Origin: Aphrocallistes beatrix
Taxonomy: Eukaryota > Porifera > Hexactinellida > Sceptrulophora > Aphrocallistidae
Length of the DNA: 64,000 nt
Reading direction: 5' to 3'
Assembly: GCA_963281255.1 (NCBI GenBank)
Contig: OY725491.1
Span: 3,534,001-3,598,000, forward strand
The notes beneath the pieces are model-generated. The model saw nothing but the letters and a program-made list of their open reading frames with translations, did not search any database and was not told the origin of the DNA. This document shows, one piece after another, positions 43,354 through 55,029 of the stretch. The position numbers and the translations under genes are program-made. How positions within the stretch are numbered: the first letter of the stretch is position 1; each line of letters starts with the position of its first letter.

Positions 43354-43849
43354 TCTGTAACGAATTGATTGAAGAAACTGGCGGGCACAGAAAGCTAATT
43401 TTTGACATGTGGGAGTCTTTTGGCTATGGATCCAGTAAGTTCTGAGCTCAGACCAAAACGTCGACTCATCATGGAATTATGATGTCATTGTCACATTTTT
43501 AAAAGTTAAGTAACACAGTTATTCGGGCATAACTCAGCTATTATAGGAGATAGAAGGCTGAAATTTTGATAGAATCTGTATACTAATACGTCTCACATAT
43601 GCTGAAACTATCATCAAAAAATGATGACTCATAACCTTGCTATGACGTCATCATTACTCATCAAAATGTTAAAAATTGACAAATTTGGTGTTTTTTCGAG
43701 TGATATCGATTTTAAAACTAAGATGGACATATTTAGAGATGATATCTCCCTTATAATTAACCAATGTCACCTCCAGGCGACCGAAGGGAGCCTCCGGCGG
43801 ACACGAAGTGTCTGCCACCCGCGGAGCGCAAGCAAGCGAAGCGCGCTTG
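43354..43849 (+). repeat. family H repeat, full length
   Basis: TCTGTAACGAATTGATTG to GCGCGCTTG, 496 bp. Subfamily with aggcgaccgaagggagcct. Hairpin right arm altered (gtgtctgcc). Confidence 0.92.
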
Positions 43850-43986
43850 TATTATATTAAATATCTATGCATCAATCTATCCCCAGAGAATTTGAAACTG
43901 CGTTACTTATATTAAAAATATCGGTCGACATACCGACAGAAAAGCACCACAAAAACAGTCAATAATAGTATCGAAATTGTAAAAAT

Positions 43987-44161
43987 ACAGTCAGGGTCGC
44001 ATTTCATTATGAACCGCATGGGGACCCAAAATAGTTTCACAATAGAGAGACAATAGAGAGAGAGAGAGTCATACATAGTAAAATCGAAATAATATAAATT
44101 CAATAGAACCGGTCAAATTGGGACACAGAGGGAGGTTTGTCATAATAAGCGACCCTGACTG
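43987..44161. repeat. pogo-like MITE (CAGTCAGGGTCGC ends)
   Basis: Left CAGTCAGGGTCGCATTTCAT, complement of the right CAGTCAGGGTCGCTTATTAT; TA on both sides. Same family as 18150-18334. Confidence 0.8.
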
Positions 44162-44179
44162 TACATATTGATATCTGCT

Positions 44180-44945
44180 ATTACACCATTCAATTTTGAT
44201 ATTACCATTTTATAAGTGCGAATATCGAAATCTACTTTTACTAAATTACAGGCTTATTAACCGTTGAGATTTCTTTTCAATCAGAAAATATACGTTTACA
44301 TAAAAAGGTGTGACAATATGATTAAATTTTATTATAATAATACTAGTTTACAAGATCACGCAGACGTGCGTTCGACACCGTCCATACAATAAAGCATGCA
44401 CTAGAAATGAGAGTTCGCAAAACAATACAAGTGCGCCACAGCAGCAGGAGGCCGCAGGGGGGAAGATTGTGATTTTTAGTGCAGCTCCTATAGGGAGATG
44501 CCCTTATGGCATGGACGGAGTATCTTTCGTGAGTTATTAGCATATGTATTTATGCATATTTTCACACCTTTTGAACAATTCTTATTTTGAGCTAAAAGCG
44601 AGTTCTCAACGGCCAATATAAGATATTTTAATATGCAGAATACGATTTTCACACTTTAAATGTAATATTGTGAATATTTTGTATTTTGAGTTATTAATAT
44701 TGTGTCACTACCTGGAGCTGCATTCTCGGTCTGTCGACCGACATTTTTAATTCTTCTAACTTTTGTTAAATTATGTATGCCCTGAGGGTACAATTTTACC
44801 TTAAAGTAAGTGAAAAGATACCAAAACAGCCTCACTAGTATTTTATCTTTTTCTCTATAAATAATTTTGAAGAGAACCTTTGGGCACCTTAAATGCTGTG
44901 ACCAGGTGCTCTCCACCCGAGAGCGTCCGAGAATTACGCTACTGG
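44180..44945. other. no recognisable feature
   Basis: 44545-44640 (attttcacacctttt ... caacggccaata) resembles 23155-23230, so an old repeat may be present. No gene. Confidence 0.35.
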
Positions 44946-45269
44946 CAGAGTTGCGGTTTAGACCGGACCTGGCCGGTTCGCGATTATTACTGGTCCATAT
45001 CTATCCAATCGTAGACATGAAATAGCAAATAGAGACTTTTGTGATAAGCTAATTAATAAAAATATTGAAATTATAAATGCGAACAATATTCTTCATGCGA
45101 TTTTTCCTAAAGAATTGCTCCAATTGTTTTGCTATATACAAATTTGAATGTAAAATAACAATAAATCCCAACAGGACTACTTGCTTTTTTCAATGGGAAT
45201 AATAAGAGGTCAAAGGTGTCAGGTTCTATCCGGTCCAGTCTGTAATTATTGTGGAGCGTCGCAACTCTG
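44946..45269. repeat. hAT MITE, 324 bp, perfect 8-bp target duplication
   Basis: Ends CAGAGTTGCGGTTTAGACC and, at the right, ggagcgtcgcaactctg. GCTACTGG immediately flanks both sides (44938-44945 and 45270-45277). Subterminal ccggacctggccgg / tccggtccag boxes. Confidence 0.9.
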
Positions 45270-45309
45270 GCTACTGGTTTATATTATAGCTTTGAAGTAG
45301 AATGTGATA

Positions 45310-45475
45310 CAGTCGACTTAGGACGTAAACAAGGGACCATTAAAATGTGTTCGTCTATCCGGAATTCGTACTAAGCAAAGTATTTTATATGTATTTAGCA
45401 TATAGGGGATTTGAGAAGTGTACTCCTTATCCGGAGTTATGTCTTATCCGTGTTCGTACTCTAATGAGGCTACTG
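45310..45475. repeat. pogo-like MITE (CAGTCGACTTAGGACG)
   Basis: TA|CAGTCGACTTAGGACG ... ctaatgaggctactg|TA. Interior cttatccgga boxes as in 11031-11518. Confidence 0.65.
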
Positions 45476-45502
45476 TATTCAAAACACAACATATTCAGTA
45501 TA

Positions 45503-45756
45503 CAGTACAACCTCGCTAATCCGAACAGCTCTGTTCCGATTAATGAAATAACATTAATTCAATAGGGCATTAATTATATTAAATTTGTATTGTTAGAATA
45601 TTAAAGATATTATTTTGTTATGATTGCTTATTTAACGAGGTTACGCAATCTTATTGATAGATAAGTTTATAAACATCTATTCATAACATAGAGGCGAATA
45701 ATAATATATTTTGGGTGTTCGGATTGGGGGAGGTTCGGACTATCGAGGGAGTACTG
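45503..45756. repeat. pogo-like MITE (CAGTACAACCTCGCTAATCC)
   Basis: Left CAGTACAACCTCGCTAATCC, complement of the right CAGTACTCCCTCGATAGTCC, TA on both sides. Resembles the Tigger/pogo terminus pattern. Confidence 0.75.
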
Positions 45757-45769
45757 TATTAGTAATTTA

Positions 45770-46460
45770 AGGAGACAAAACCCCAAAAAATCAAAGTCTT
45801 AATTCAACCATTGTTATACTGTTTTTGGATAGTACTAGTTAGTACAATAATTAATGCATAATATGAGTTGCGAACTAGGACTAAATATGAAGTTATAGTC
45901 ACTCAAAGTCTAAATCCTATACAATATCCGTGGTTGTGCCGTTCGTCATAACTAACTATTGACTAGGATCAGGTTGATTTTACTGTTCAAATATCATTAT
46001 TAGCGAATGGTTGAGCTAGTAGCGAAGCTATTTTGTTCAATTTTAACTTTAATAATTTTTTATGTTGAAAAATATTTTGTCGAGCCATTTACTCAGGAAT
46101 TTTTGGGACAAAATAATTTTCAGTTTTAAAACTTTTCTTTTATTTGAAAATCGGGCTTCGCTACTAGCTTAATCAGAGGATTTTGCGTGTTTTTTACAAT
46201 ATGTTTGCGTTTATAATGTGAATATTTTTTGAGTTAGGGTAATCAAACGGATGTGCGCCAATTGAAAATTTAAAAAATTTAAATTAATAGATTTTGATTG
46301 AGAAAGGCCAGATTTTACCTGCTACAAGTACATAAACAATCATCGGATTGACAAAATATCTGATTATCGGATTATTTAGACATCTTAGAATTAAATAAAA
46401 ACTAAATTACAATATATTTGGTTCTGGCAATTTTTTTCGAAATTTGAGGGCCTGTCACCT
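45770..46460. other. no recognisable feature
   Basis: AT-rich. Around 46010-46175 'gctagtagcgaagct ... gggcttcgctactagc' forms a long-range inverted pair that may be remains of a MULE-type end. Confidence 0.35.
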
Positions 46461-46463
46461 TTA

Positions 46464-46976
46464 TTAAATGGGGGAGTTGCATTTGTCAGAATTTTGAAGC
46501 TGTCATTTGTCAGAATGGTTTTAGGACTGCTGTCATTTGTCAGAATGGTTTTAGGACTGCTGTCACTTGTCAGAATGGTTTTTAGGACAGCTGTCACTTG
46601 TCAGAATGTTTTTTAGGAATGGCGGAGGTTTCGTCGCTGATATTTTAGAATGGAATTACAAACTGTTGGGAAACATGAAGTTGAATAGAATTGGCAGGAA
46701 AGTGAGAGTGGGAATTTTGAGTTTGAAATGATATAAAGTGGCACGCGAGTGTTTTTTTTATTTTGTGGGGGGTGGGTGGGTGATTGTCATTTATTATTTG
46801 GTAGAATGAATGAAAGTAGTGATTCTTTAATTTCATTAAAAGAAATATCAGTGACGAAACATCCGCAATTCATTAAAAACCATTCTGACAAGTGACTAGG
46901 ATAATTCTGACAAATGACAGCTTCAAAATTTTAACAAATGCATACACCCCCATTTAAATATATTTTATACAGTATT
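46464..46976. repeat. MITE with 39-bp subterminal tandem repeats
   Basis: Inverted ends taaatgggggagttgcattt (left) and complement taaatgggggtgtatgcatt (right), each leading into attttgaagctgtcatttgt. The left arm then carries about four tandem copies of a 38-39-bp unit (catttgtcagaatggtttta); the right has one. Non-coding. Confidence 0.75.
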
Positions 46977-47040
46977 ACATAAATCAACCAAGGAATACAG
47001 TAGAAATCGGGGTCTTCTTGTCTAATCGTTTTTATTCTGT

Positions 47041-47335
47041 CGATAGAGGGCTGAAATTTTAATAGAATCTGTATATTAACAGACCTCACATATGATTCAA
47101 CTATCATCAAAAATGATGACTCATCACCCTGTTATGACGTCATCATTACGAATTTAAAAAAATTGACAAATTTTGGATTTTTCGTGCGATATCATTTATA
47201 AGAGTAGGACAGACTTATTTGGTGATGTTATTTCCCTTATAATTAATCAATGGTGACCACAGGCGACCGAAGGGAGCATCTGGCGGACACTTTGTGTCCG
47301 CCAGCCGCGCAGCGCAAGCAAGCGAAGCGCGCTTG
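47041..47335 (+). repeat. family H repeat, 3' half
   Basis: Starts inside the element at gctgaaattttaatagaat and ends GCGCGCTTG then TATAG. The hairpin loop is TTT (inverted relative to most copies). Confidence 0.85.
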
Positions 47336-47389
47336 TATAGCAATAGTCCTTACTATTAAAACTCGAATATATATATCACAAAATCACCA

Positions 47390-47870
47390 AATTTGATTGA
47401 AGAAGCTGCAAGGCACAGAAGGCATATTTTTGGTATGTGGGAGCCTTTTGGCTATGGCTCCACTAAGTTCTTAGCTCAGACCAAAATGTCGACTCATCAT
47501 GGAATTATGACGTCATCGTCACCTTTTTATAATTAGAAATTTCAGTTTTCGCCCATATGCCATTTTAAGCAATAGAAGGCTGAAATTTAAATAGAATATG
47601 TATATTCATATATTTCATATATACGTAATACAATTATCATCAAAAAATAATCACTCATCACTCTGTTATGACGTTATCATTATTCATCAAAATTAAAAAA
47701 ATTGACAAATTTTGTGATTTTTGGTGCGATATCGATTATAACAGTAGGACAGACGTATTTAGAGGTGTTATCTCCCATATAATTAATCAATATGACCTCA
47801 GGCGCCCGAAGGGCGCCTCCGGCGGACACAGTGTCCGCCAATCGCGCAGCGCAAGCAAGCGAAGCGCGCA
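47390..47870 (+). repeat. family H repeat, diverged, nearly full length
   Basis: atttgattgaagaagctgc to gaagcgcgc. Carries the perfect first hairpin AGGCGCCC-GAA-GGGCGCCT. The terminal CTTG is lost. Confidence 0.85.
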
Positions 47871-47879
47871 TCTAATTGT

Positions 47880-48380
47880 AGAAAATAGAAAGTGGATACA
47901 AACCTATTTATATATAGTGCTGGGCAAATTCCTCCTTTCGAAAGTAAGGTCAGAATGCATTTGTAGAAGCGACTATATTAAGAAAGAAAAGAGGTAATGA
48001 TTTTATAACGAGGGGTATATACTCAATATACTTTTAGCTTGAGTAGTGCCTTTTGCTTTTTTGTTTGATTGTGTTGAAAATTCCTAGGATTATTCATCCA
48101 CCTATTCTTATCTTATGATTCGAGTCTCGAGTTCAATAGACTAAGTCCCTAAATTTTGCATTATAATGACATCTATGAAAACACAACCACAATAGTAGTA
48201 TTGGGGTATCTTTGAGCATTTATTTATGTTTGGCAAACGAAATTTAATATATGTAATTAAATTTCCTGATATACTCCGTTTAACCGAAGTCAGTATTAAT
48301 TGTTTGAAATATGAATTTTTGAACTAAGCTTTAACCTGATATTGAAAATTTGATAATTTTCAGTGGTCTCGAAATATACT
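47880..48380. other. no recognisable feature
   Basis: AT-rich, no coding similarity. Confidence 0.4.
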
Positions 48381-48384
48381 ATGT

Positions 48385-48516
48385 CAGCGCTGTCCAACAG
48401 GCGCCCCGTGTTGTGGCCCTCGTTACCCATCCCGAGTGCACGCCCCTGTATTGCGGCCCGCCACTAAATGGTATGAAGCAGTTGCGGCCCGATGTAAATA
48501 TTGTTGGACAGCCCTG
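48385..48516. repeat. hAT MITE, 132 bp, perfect 8-bp target duplication
   Basis: CAGCGCTGTCCAACAGGCG at the left and the complement of tgttggacagccctg at the right. TACTATGT flanks both sides. Confidence 0.93.
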
Positions 48517-48931
48517 TACTATGTGGTTAGAAATCAGTAAGTCTATTACATTTACAAATTTTTAGAAGTAATATTCTTGAATCTCTCGAAAAACAATGAA
48601 ATCAGTGAAAAGATATTTAGAAAATAAAGCAGATCGGTTAACCGATCTAGGATTTCTTCAACCGTTAAAAGAGATTGACGGCGGTTAACCGAATCCAGCC
48701 TTGGCGTAATATATTCTAAATTATGAAAATAATTTATTGTCCCCTGGCGGTTCATAATAAGCGACCCTGACTGCAATTTAATTTAAATTCCTATACCATA
48801 GCAAGCAAGTATCCAAACTATCCAACTCAAATCCCACAAAATTTAAATAAAAATTCTGAATGTGGGAGGGTATTTGTCACGCAAATTTTTATTTTTTCGA
48901 TAGTCAATGTCACTTTACCACATACTGTATA

Positions 48932-49005
48932 CAAGCTAGCTTCGCTTTGCGGCTTGCGGAAACAAAGTGTCCGCAGAGCCGTCCGGTGGGCGCCTGGGGA
49001 TATCA
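48932..49005 (-). repeat. family H repeat, 3' end only
   Basis: caagctagcttcgctttgcgg, weakened hairpin, gggcgcctgggga. Confidence 0.7.
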
Positions 49006-49099
49006 AAGAAACAATATCGCTTTCTGCTTCTCTACTAAGGATTGCTGAATTGTGTCTAGGGTAATATTAATGAAATCTGAGCTGTAGTAGAAATATTAG

Positions 49100-50297
49100 G
49101 GTCATGCATAGCCTACTATATATAAGGCCTAAGAGTAACTTAACCAGGGATGCGGTAGAAGATGGATGAAGAAATACATGAGCTGTCTTAAATCATTAAC
49201 AAAGCACAATAGAGCTTAGGAATGTATTACCAGCATATATAAATATGGTGTCAAAGCACCCATATCCGTTGTTGAAATTTAGATTAGCCATCAAATGATT
49301 GCGCAACAGGTTATATTTGGGTCAAATTTAGTGATTTTCAGAGGCCGTTTAAGGGCACTTCTAAATATTTTTATTATAAGGTTTTTCGCCTAGAACTGAG
49401 AAATGAATGTGTTAATACTAAAAATGTGGAATTTTTTCATGGAATGTTCTTACATTCCAGTGTTGCTATGGAAACGTGTTTTGGTCAGTTGGGGCTATAT
49501 CTTGAAAACAGCGATAGTTAGACATTCAAATATAATCCCATTTGATAGCAAATAGGCTACTTCCTATTAAGCTATAATACAATTTCTGTGTCTAAATTCA
49601 ATGGTTTAGGGGATATTCGACAAATTACCAAATGTGACCAATATGATAAATTGTCTAATAACTCGTAAATTATTGAATTAAGACAGAAATTGTATTATAG
49701 CTTAATAGGAAGTAGCCTATTTGCTATCAAATGGGATTAAATTTGAATGTCTAGCTATCGCTGTTTTCAAGATATAGTCCCAACTGACCAAAACACGTTT
49801 CCATAGCAACACTGGAATGTAAGAACACTCCATGAAAAAATTCCAAATTTTTCGTATTAACACATTCACTTCTCAGTTCTATGCGAAAAACCTTATAATA
49901 AAAACACTTAGAAGTGCCCTTAACACTTGCATGCCCATAGCGAAAGTGAAAGTAAATTGAAAGTGAACTGAAAGTGAAAATGAAAATGGGGTCATTTCTA
50001 TTTATACCTTTGACCCCAAAGGCATTGCAGGGATTATTAAACGACCTCTGAAAATCACTAAATTTGACCCAAATATAACCTGTTGCGCAATCATTTGATG
50101 ACTAATCTAAATTATAACAACGGATATGGGTGCTTTGACACCATATTTATATATGCTGGTAATACATTCCTAAGCTCTATTGTGCTTTGTTAATGATTTA
50201 AGGCAGCTCATGTATTTCTTCATCCATCTTCTACTGCATCCCTAGTGCCAAATTCGCACGTTACTCTGAGGCCTTATTATAGTAGGATATGGGTCAT
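49100..50297. repeat. 1.2-kb foldback (long palindrome)
   Basis: Arms of about 490 bp are near-complementary (for example gtattaccagcatatata / tatatatgctggtaatac; gctattgttttc-type blocks mirrored) around a short unpaired centre near 49615-49665. The right arm has an extra ~115 bp (about 49922-50037, with repeated aaagtgaaa units) that is absent from the left. Non-coding; transcription through it would give a very long hairpin RNA. Confidence 0.9.
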
Positions 50298-50462
50298 GTT
50301 AAATAGAATTTACTTCATATAAAGCAAACTATCCCCGAATGTGATGCAAATTTGAATCTACAAAGTTCATATTATCAAATATTATTATATCCGGATGGCA
50401 ACAATAATAGTGTGCTATATCTTATGCTCAATCAATTTTATCATTAAATAGCTATTAATACT

Positions 50463-51224
50463 TAGGGCATTCAAAAAGTTCTCATCTCATATCTGTATCT
50501 CAAATGATAGTGAAAATAGGATATTTCCGATTTGTCCATTGTATTCCTTAGGGGATCAGCTTCCAATTTATATATTGGTTTATTTTAAAAGGACAATTAT
50601 TGTGGTTCCTACATTAGATTTTTTGTGCATCGGTTTAGGGTAGTGTCGAAAAGTTGGAATCTCCCCATTGAAAATGGCTTAAAACTAAATTTGGAGAATA
50701 AAAGTTGTGAAAATCGTAGAATAAGGTCATTAAAAGGTTAAATAATTAAGAACCAATGTGAAAAAGTAAACGGGAGGTGTTCAATAGTATTGCTCGTGTT
50801 GAAAAAATATCATGCTACTTTTAGTGGATTTTTTGTCAATTTTCGCCACTCAAAAAGTGGGACAAAAATGGTAGTAAACCACTTCAAAACATAGTATTCC
50901 CTCAGCCTCAAACTATAATACTTCAGAAAATTCAATCTATATGTTAGTTGATGCGTAGAATTCGATGGAGGGATCAGTTTTAATCTAAATTTGCTCAGAA
51001 CTGAAATATATCAAAGGGAACCCGAAAAATCACGTTCAAAGGGACTACCTTAAACCGATGTACAAAAATATAATGTAGGAACCACAACAATTGTCCTTGT
51101 AAAATAAACCAATATACAAATTGGAAGCTGATCCCCTAAGGAATACAATAGACAAATAGAAAATATCCTATTTTCACTATCATTTGAGATACAGATTTGG
51201 GATGAGAACTTTTTGAATGCCCTA
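50463..51224. repeat. MITE with mariner-like ends, ~185-bp inverted arms
   Basis: Ends TAGGGCATTCAAAAAGTTCT and complement; TA borders. The first ~15 bases equal the right terminus of the mariner at 33012-34309. Arms reach ggtttatttta / aaaataaacc and on to the 'gtaggaaccacaa' block; the unpaired centre is non-coding. Confidence 0.85.
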
Positions 51225-51502
51225 ATTATAAAAAAGATAAAAATGAATTTTTTAAAAATTATTCAAGAAAGAAATTCTATATCACTGGTTCTATCTGATC
51301 TATCAAGTACGAATCAATGAATTCATTATAAGCAAAAAATTTCATCACGAGGTTTTTCTATTAGTAACATCTTCTTCCCGAATTTGAGTTCTGCATTACT
51401 ACATAAAGTATTTCGATAAGAAATATTATAAGTAACAATTTAACAGAAGATAAATATCTTTTCAATGGTGTCAAGTTTGTATGAATAAGTTGACAAATCT
51501 TT

Positions 51503-51645
51503 TAACGCTGCCGCTGCCGCTGCCGTTTACTATTCCATTATTTGTGTAGCACAATAACTTTTCTAGAGCTGGATTTTTATTATTCATCATAGAAAGATTA
51601 GAAAAGGGATGGTAAAGACTTTACTATAAATTTGGGACTTAAGTT
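51503..51645 (+). repeat. left member of a distant inverted repeat
   Basis: taacgctgccgctgccgctg ... aagggatggtaaagact, matching the complement of 55030-55154. The ctgccg unit is repeated three times here and once at the other end. The pair may delimit a 3.65-kb segment or be two copies of one dispersed repeat. Confidence 0.65.
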
Positions 51646-51649
51646 ATAA

Positions 51650-52265
51650 TTGAAAGGCACAAAGTGGCACAATTGTGTCGAGAAGTGCCGGATTGAAAAT
51701 CGTATAGTAACTTTAATAACCCACCAAATTAGTAGCGAAGTGTAAATTTGTAGTATAATGTGTTTGCGAAGTCTAAGAAAGCTTCTACACTGGCCTCGAA
51801 GTGTGTAAAGGTCAAAGAAAATTTCAACTTACAGTGCCTCAATAATAATTTTACATCACTAAAATGACTAGTGAAATAAATAAGATAATTCCCAACCTGT
51901 GATATGCTTATCATAGTCCTCTCTATTCTCATCTTTGATAGATTCCAGCTCCATCGCATGCATCGCAACTGGACTGGGACTCGTGTGAAAAGTGTAGCTG
52001 TCTCATGGTAGCTTTTCTCCTGCCACATGTTCTGCTGGTTCTCTTGCATCTTCTCATCGCTACAGTCAAGTCCTGGACTCTATCTTCCATTGGCCATAAT
52101 AATAATATTCGCTCAGGGCTGAGTGGAATATGAATGTAATAATAATGTGGTATCCGAATTTAGCTAATCAAAGCAGCTGTTATATTATATGATAAAAAGT
52201 TGGATGAGCATTTATCTTCGAATTTTTGCTAAATAGTAAGACATAGGCATGTAAACCTTATTATA
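51650..52265. other. possible decayed exons, unrecognised
   Basis: On the minus strand about 52050-51900, KMQENQQNMWQEKSYHETAT in one frame and MELESIKDENREDYDKHITG in another look coding (charged, coiled-coil-like), but stops and frame change prevent a gene call. A MULE-like aaattagtagcgaagtg lies at 51727. Confidence 0.25.
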
Positions 52266-52269
52266 AACT

Positions 52270-52530
52270 AAGAATTTCACATACCAATTTCATAGTTCCG
52301 AAACTAGCTAGGAAAAATTCAAGTACAGTAATCTCGAAGATAAATTCTTATGCGGGTAAGTAAATATCTGGCAATATGTAAGAATTTCAAATAACAAATT
52401 CATAGTTTCGAAACTAGCTAGGAAAAATTCAAGTCAGTAATCTCGAAGATAAATTCTTATGTGGGTAAGTAAATATCTGGCTATATGAAAGAATTTCAAA
52501 TACCAATTTCATACTTCGGAAAATAGCTAG
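52270..52530. repeat. ~110-bp tandem duplication, 2.4 copies
   Basis: Copies begin at 52270, 52380 and 52489 with aagaatttca; each holds cgaaactagctaggaaaaat and gataaattcttatg. The third copy is partial. Confidence 0.9.
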
Positions 52531-53740
52531 ATGAATACAAATATTCAAGCACAATAATATACTTGATGATAATATAGTTTTTGAGCGAAGTCATGGAAAC
52601 AAAGCAGATACGTATGATTCGTATGATGAAATTTCAACATTTGGGCACAGACAAGTCATTGTACAAGTTTAGTGAAATGATTGTGTAGGAAAGTAGTGTG
52701 ACATTTGTATATAGGTGGGTAGATTTGTGGTGAAAGGACAATTGTACGTATCACTGGATTGGTGTGTTTTTGACTGCAAAAGATTGTGGTATCTGTGGAG
52801 AATTACCTAAGGAGTCCAAATATACAAGTATTGTATAAAGGGTGGACACTGGCGTAGCTAGGGATTGAAGCTTGCTAGGGCACAGGTAAATTATTTCTGT
52901 GTGAAACACGACGACGCCTATATTTGATTACCAATACCTTACACATTGATGAAAGTACAAACTTTAATGTTTAATTTGTAGCGCGGCTAATGAACACTTC
53001 GTCGCCCTGGAAAAATAAACACTTTCAGAAGAGTGCCTACAGGTGCCAAATATTGGTCACTTTCACAAATTTATAAATACTTTTCTAGCTTTTTTCTGCC
53101 AATGCATTAATAATTAATGAGGAAAAATCTAATTCTCGTATAATATCTTTGATATTAAGCATGGCCAGCCCATTTAAATGTTCTTATCGCATAGTTGAAC
53201 GGTTATAATTTTTTGCTTCAAAGCATTGAAGTTGCGTTACACTGAAGCCACTTACGCCGGGAAACTAACAAAACACAGTTGCTGCTATGAGTTAACAAAG
53301 CACTACATAATCAAAATACCGTAAAATTGAATATACTATAATCAAGGCCGTCAGACATGGGGCAGACATGGTCGCCCCACTTTTGACGAGGCATTTGATG
53401 GGTAGGTCTGGGGAGGCTAGTAGGTATGCTGGGGTGTGGCTGGGAGAGGTTAATGGGTAGGCAGGGCGGGCCACTTGTGAGTAGGCGTCCCAATCCCGAA
53501 TCCCATTCCATTTTCTCCCGGGATTAGATTTTTGATTCCCGGGATCTATCTCATTCTCTGATATTAACAAAGCAATGAGGTAGCTCAAATGTCAGCTTAT
53601 CGTATGATACATAACCTTATTTTAAGTTTTTTTCTTACTCATTTATCAATATGGCAGAGAAAAGAATATCTTTCTAAAATTTGAAGGTGCAGAAATTTGG
53701 ATACATTATAAAAGATCTAAATGTGGTCAATTGTCAATCA
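52531..53740. other. no gene recognised
   Basis: A possible MITE terminus (actggcgtagctaggg) is at 52848. 53335-53530 is G-rich without recognisable coding. Confidence 0.35.
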
Positions 53741-53744
53741 TATG

Positions 53745-53870
53745 TCAAATGGTGTAAATTGTCCCACCAACATCAGTAGAAGCTGAACGAGTATTTTCAT
53801 CAGCTGCTTACCTTTGCTTACCTTTGTAATAAGTTGAGGACCAAACTTAATAAATGGTGAGTCTATAGAT
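53745..53870 (+). pseudogene. hAT transposase C-terminal dimerisation scrap
   Basis: Translates to VPPTSVEAERVFSSAAYLC, then, after a 10-bp duplication (cttacctttg), NKLRTKLN. This is the end of the hAT dimerisation domain (T.S.ERVFS..G.....R..L). Nothing upstream is recognisable. It does not obviously belong to either of the larger hAT relics, both of which lack this region. Confidence 0.75.
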
Positions 53871-54343
53871 ACTCTACGTGTCTTATTCACATGAGCCTAT
53901 CTATCTGGGCGTCTGAGCCTATCTATCTGGACGCATGAGTCTATCTACACAAGAATAGAGATGCCCGACTTGGTCTTGGCCTAGATACGTAGGTATGCGC
54001 AGATAGGTATTAACGATGTCAAATTGTTTTGAAGATAATGCAGATAATACACTCGATTAGTAGCCAGGGCGATTATTGTTTATAGAACCTTCAGGCGGAT
54101 GATTATTTTCTAGCACACTACTCATCACAAAAATCCAGGTGCGAAATATTATCCTAGAGGTGTCGTAATTTCCCTCGTGCCGCGTGTCCGACGAAGAGTA
54201 ACCAAAATGGGGACGCCACCTCAAATATTCCAGGGTCGCACCGCAGTTCCATGCCTGATTAGCTCATTATATTTCGAGGGGGGCTACTATTCGATTTTAC
54301 GTATACGGTCATTTATATTTGCATTGAGATAAAATACTAATAA

Positions 54344-54745
54344 TTACTTTCTTTCTTCTCTTCCATCTCCCATGCCCTCCTCCTCCAATAGCATCTTTGA
54401 GACATCGAGTAGCCAAGTGTGTGTTGAACCCGGGAGTAGCAGCCTTTCAGTTGATATACTAGTATCTTTTGCTGAATGCAGGATCGCGCTTGGTCCTAGC
54501 GTACAAAGGTTAGAAAGCAGCATCGGCAAGGCGATCGTATTGAAGCCAGTCGTACTCCACTCAGCTCTAAACGAACGTTTCTCTCCCTGGGTTCCAAACA
54601 TATGCACAGGAAACGCGTAGCTCCTGGATGGATGGAACACAGGAATCTAAAAAGACTGTCCGCGTGAGTCTCGCCAACACATTCAGCTGCAGAATCCATT
54701 TCGATCAACGCTTCGATATAAGCACTAGTGTGACTATGAAGTAAC
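54344..54745 (-). other. coding-like stretch of unknown identity
   Basis: I do not recognise the protein. From about 54745, SHTSAYIEALIEMDSAAECV and GETHADSLFR are open after an acceptor-like ttcatag. Near 54651 the frame changes at tttttag, and from there FHPSRSYAFPVHMFGTQGEK, RAEWSTTGFNTIALPMLLSN and GSTHTWLLDVSKMLLEEEG are open for about 100 codons, to a GTAATT that would serve as a splice donor at about 54345. GC content is clearly above the surroundings. Readings: two adjacent exons with a lost intron, one exon preceded by a different splice choice, or a frameshifted pseudogene. It is the best candidate in the window for host coding sequence, but it could equally be a transposon piece. 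Confidence 0.35.
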
Positions 54746-55029
54746 TTGGGGTAAACATTGGTCCGGCTGCAGGTGGACCTGTCACCAGTCTCAGGAGCCT
54801 ATGTTCTTGCATAGCAGTATCTCAATTATTTTCATTTACAGAATGTATATGACATCCGAATCATTCTTGACCATGGATAATAACATATAACTTCTGAAAA
54901 TATTTTTACTTTTTCTTCATTCGTGGTTGGACCATGGATAAATGATCTAAATTGATTTTTAGCGATTGTATTTGAGTGTTTATTTTAAATCATTTGATTC
55001 ATCCTAAATATGAATCTGGTCAAGATTAA

